DNA from: Anaerolinea sp.
GTDB lineage: Bacteria; Chloroflexota; Anaerolineae; JAAEKA01
Length of the DNA stretch: 6,955 bases
Assembly (NCBI GenBank): GCA_014879765.1
Contig: JACSRL010000322.1
Span: forward strand, 1-6,955
Reading direction: 5' to 3'
The translations under genes and the position numbers were made by a program. Below the pieces are notes generated by a model. It saw only the letters and a list, made by a program, of their open reading frames with translations. It made no database searches and had not been told where the DNA came from. This document shows positions 5,516 through 6,955 of the stretch, piece after piece (position 1 is the first letter of the stretch; the number at the start of each line of letters is the position of its first letter).

Positions 5516-5597
5516 GTAACTGTTCAGGCGCCGGGCACTTGCGCTTGACAGCGTAGATGCTACGCGAAGTGCCCGGCACCTTTAGCTGAATAGTTAC
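5516..5597. mobile_element. Miniature inverted-repeat element 2 (82 bp) in the DsbA leader
   Basis: The ends GTAACTGTTCAG (5516-5527) and CTGAATAGTTAC (5586-5597) are inverted with one mismatch, which is a G·U pair in the rightward RNA. Flanking 8-mers CAAATCGT (5508-5515) and CAAATCGA (5598-5605) agree at seven of eight bases, as in an ageing target duplication. Inside, GCCGGGCACTT (5530-5540) pairs perfectly with 5567-5577, and an apical hairpin GCGTAG-ATG-CTACGC spans 5551-5565. The left end matches element 1 at 13 of 14 bases (GTAACTG[C/T]TCAGGC); the interiors are unrelated. There is no ORF, so movement would depend on a transposase elsewhere. Confidence 0.8.
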
Positions 5598-5603
5598 CAA
5601 ATC

Positions 5604-5609
5604 GAGGAG
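5604..5609 (+). promoter_or_regulatory. SD site of the DsbA-like gene, tightly spaced
   Basis: GAGGAG lies only three bases before the ATG at 5613, closer than usual. It touches the right target duplication of element 2 (5598-5605). No other start in this frame exists nearby: the next ATG codes for residue 43, at the edge of the membrane segment. Confidence 0.6.
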
Positions 5610-5612
5610 TGT

Positions 5613-6407
5613 ATGGCTACAAAGAAGAAGGCGAAATCCCCGAATATCCCAGCGTCGACGCCCCAGACCAGTCAGGTGACGGCGTCTCAGGCCAAGCAGC
5701 GCAAGTCGGTCAAGCAGCGCAAGCAGCAGCGCAGCCAGATGTATCTGATCCTGGCCGCGGTGGTCGTCGTGATCGTCGTCGGCGCCTTGATTCTGATCAA
5801 CAATCGCACGCAGGCGCAGGTGGCAGCGCCGCCCGTGTTGGCCAGTGGCTTGCCGGCGGAGATGATCAACCGCAACGTGAAGGGCTCGCCCGACGCCAAG
5901 GTGGTGGTCACCGAGTTCGCCGACTTCGAGTGCCCGGCCTGCCAGACTTATTCGCAGGGCACCGGCAAGATGCTTGAAGAGGAATACGTCAAGACCGGCC
6001 TGGTTCGCTTCGAGTACAAGCACATGCCGCTGCCGCAGCATGAGCCCAGCGCCACCAACGCGGCCTGGGCGTCTGAATGCGCGGCCGACCAGGGCAAGTT
6101 CTGGGAGATGCACGACTATCTCTTCCAGGAGCAGGGCAAGCAGGGCCAGGGCTCGACCTTCACCCAGATCCGGCTGAAGGCGATGGCCCAGGAGCTGGGG
6201 CTGGATGTCAATCAGTTTGACAAATGCCTCAGCACCCAGCAGCATGCCCAGACCGTGCAGGACGACGTGGCTGAGGCCCGCCAACTGCGCGTCAACTCAA
6301 CGCCCACCCTCTACGTCAACGGCCAGCGTGTGGCCAACCCGTCGGTGACTGACATGCGTGCGGCCATCGACGCAGCGTTGGCGGCGCAAGGGGTGCAAAA
6401 GCCATGA
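5613..6407 (+). CDS. Membrane-anchored DsbA-like thiol oxidoreductase (Thioredoxin_4 type)
   Basis: The 264-residue product should oxidise cysteines in exported proteins. It has a basic cytoplasmic N-terminus (about 1-42, many Lys, Arg and Gln), one membrane anchor (about 43-63), a short linker, and a DsbA-type thioredoxin domain (about 86-262). The active site is CPAC (107-110) after EFADFE, and the cis-proline loop is NSTPTLYVNG (228-237, P231). KFWEMHDYLF (162-171) is typical of this group, as are two further cysteines, C156 and C205, which may form a second disulfide. Its last codons overlap the VKOR ATG (ATGA, 6404-6407), the usual arrangement for an oxidase and its recycling partner. 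A DsbC/DsbG-type isomerase role is less likely given the VKOR partner, but sequence alone does not exclude it. Confidence 0.93.
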   Translation: MATKKKAKSPNIPASTPQTSQVTASQAKQRKSVKQRKQQRSQMYLILAAVVVVIVVGALILINNRTQAQVAAPPVLASGLPAEMINRNVKGSPDAKVVVTEFADFECPACQTYSQGTGKMLEEEYVKTGLVRFEYKHMPLPQHEPSATNAAWASECAADQGKFWEMHDYLFQEQGKQGQGSTFTQIRLKAMAQELGLDVNQFDKCLSTQQHAQTVQDDVAEARQLRVNSTPTLYVNGQRVANPSVTDMRAAIDAALAAQGVQKP

Positions 6408-6880
6408 GCGGCCGTCGCGTCTGGCTGGATCGCCTGATGCTGATCCTGATCGCAGCCGGCATTGTCATCGCCTCCTATCTGACCTACGTCAAGCTGTTTG
6501 ACATCAAGCCCTACTGCGCGGGCGTGGGCAACTGCGAGGCGGTGCAGACCAGTCCCTACGCTGAATTGCTGGGGGTGCCGGTCTCCATCTGGGGCCTGCT
6601 GGGCTATCTGGCCCTGCTGGCGCTCTACCTGGTCAAGCGCAACAACTGGGCCAACCTGGGCTGGGTCGCGCGCCAGTTCTTCTTCCTGACCACCCTGATA
6701 GGCGTGCTCTACTCCGCCTATCTGACCTACCTGGAGCTGTTCGTGATCCACGCGATCTGCCCCTGGTGTGTGGCCTCGGCCGTGGTGATGACCGCGCTGT
6801 TCGTGCTGGCCATCGTCGACGCCTTTGGCAGCCATGACGAGGAAGAGGAAGACGAGGAAGCGTCGGCGGCCACGCCGTAG
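6404..6880 (+). CDS. Vitamin K epoxide reductase (VKOR) family protein, DsbB substitute
   Basis: The 158-residue membrane protein belongs to the bacterial VKOR family, which passes electrons from a DsbA-like partner to quinone and so replaces DsbB. It has four or so helices (about 10-30, 60-77, 91-112, 118-140). The loop cysteines C38 and C44 (YCAGVGNCEAV) take electrons from the partner, the CPWC pair C119/C122 sits next to the quinone site, and S61 in GVPVSIWGLLGY is the conserved Ser/Thr. The order of these motifs is as in known family members. Some bacterial VKORs carry a fused thioredoxin domain; this one does not and instead has its partner encoded just upstream by an overlapping gene. 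The C-terminus is very acidic (HDEEEEDEE, 144-152), from a purine run at about 6838-6860. Confidence 0.93.
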   Translation: MSGRRVWLDRLMLILIAAGIVIASYLTYVKLFDIKPYCAGVGNCEAVQTSPYAELLGVPVSIWGLLGYLALLALYLVKRNNWANLGWVARQFFFLTTLIGVLYSAYLTYLELFVIHAICPWCVASAVVMTALFVLAIVDAFGSHDEEEEDEEASAATP

Positions 6881-6883
6881 GCG

Positions 6884-6955
6884 ATGTCGAAATCACGTGT
6901 TCGCACCCGCCGGCGGGCCAAACGTTGGTTTCGACACTTGCACCTGCGCTGCGCT
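6884..6955 (+). CDS. Start of a downstream ORF, cut by the window end
   Basis: An ATG three bases after the VKOR stop opens a frame with no stop to the window end, 24 codons, beginning MSKSRVRTRRRAKRWFRHL. The N-terminus is strongly basic, as in proteins with a cytoplasmic leader before a membrane segment or in nucleic-acid-binding proteins. No clear SD is seen right upstream, though the tight spacing suggests coupling to VKOR. Too little is present to name a family. Confidence 0.4.
   Translation, partial: MSKSRVRTRRRAKRWFRHLHLRCA

Noticed and set aside
5545..5550. Perfect TTGACA inside element 2 as an outward promoter
   Set aside because: No acceptable -10 box lies 15-19 bases downstream; the bases there are G+C-rich stem sequence.
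5463..6284. 273-codon minus-strand ORF opposite the DsbA-like gene
   Set aside because: It runs antisense through the CPAC gene, the leader and the mobile element; the Leu/His/Arg-rich product shows no family motif.

Overview
The window is a G+C-rich bacterial fragment with short intergenic gaps, overlapping operon genes and good Shine-Dalgarno (SD) sites. The gene content fits Chloroflexota (perhaps Anaerolineae/Caldilineae) better than Proteobacteria: a DsbA-like thioredoxin fused to a membrane anchor, followed by a VKOR rather than a DsbB, beside a small surface-glycan operon. This placement is inference from gene types, not from a marker gene. The first 19 bases match the Nextera/Tn5 mosaic end exactly, so the left edge is a library artefact at a contig end.

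Layout from the left: (1) 20-109, the C-terminal end of a plus-strand coiled-coil gene. (2) 131-601, a minus-strand membrane-anchored SH3-like protein. (3) 647-1165, a plus-strand YfcE/MJ0936-type metallophosphoesterase, divergent from (2); its SD overlaps the promoter of (2). (4) 1166-1537, a non-coding gap holding a long hairpin and a 139-bp miniature transposable element with an 8-bp target duplication. (5) 5314 down to 1538, a minus-strand operon of four overlapping or nearly abutting genes: O-antigen ligase/polymerase family protein, GtrA-like protein, GT4 glycosyltransferase and an unknown six-helix membrane protein. It has a recognisable promoter at 5390-5417. (6) 5315-5612, a divergent control region with promoters facing both ways and a second, 82-bp miniature element between the rightward promoter and the ribosome binding site. 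(7) 5613-6880, a plus-strand pair, DsbA-like protein plus VKOR, overlapping by ATGA. (8) 6884-6955, the start of a further plus-strand ORF cut by the window end.

The leftward operon looks like a module for building and handling a lipid-linked surface polysaccharide: a cytoplasmic sugar transferase, a GtrA-type membrane protein and an O-antigen ligase/polymerase. The rightward pair is a disulfide-forming module: the DsbA-like protein oxidises exported proteins and VKOR reoxidises it using quinone.

The most unusual content is non-coding. Two miniature inverted-repeat elements share their 12-bp ends (GTAACTG[C/T]TCAG) and an 8-bp target duplication length, but carry unrelated internal hairpins. 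Separately, a 7-bp tandem repeat (GTGAAAC type) sits at both convergent gene junctions and supplies the last codons and the stop of the rightward gene at each one.
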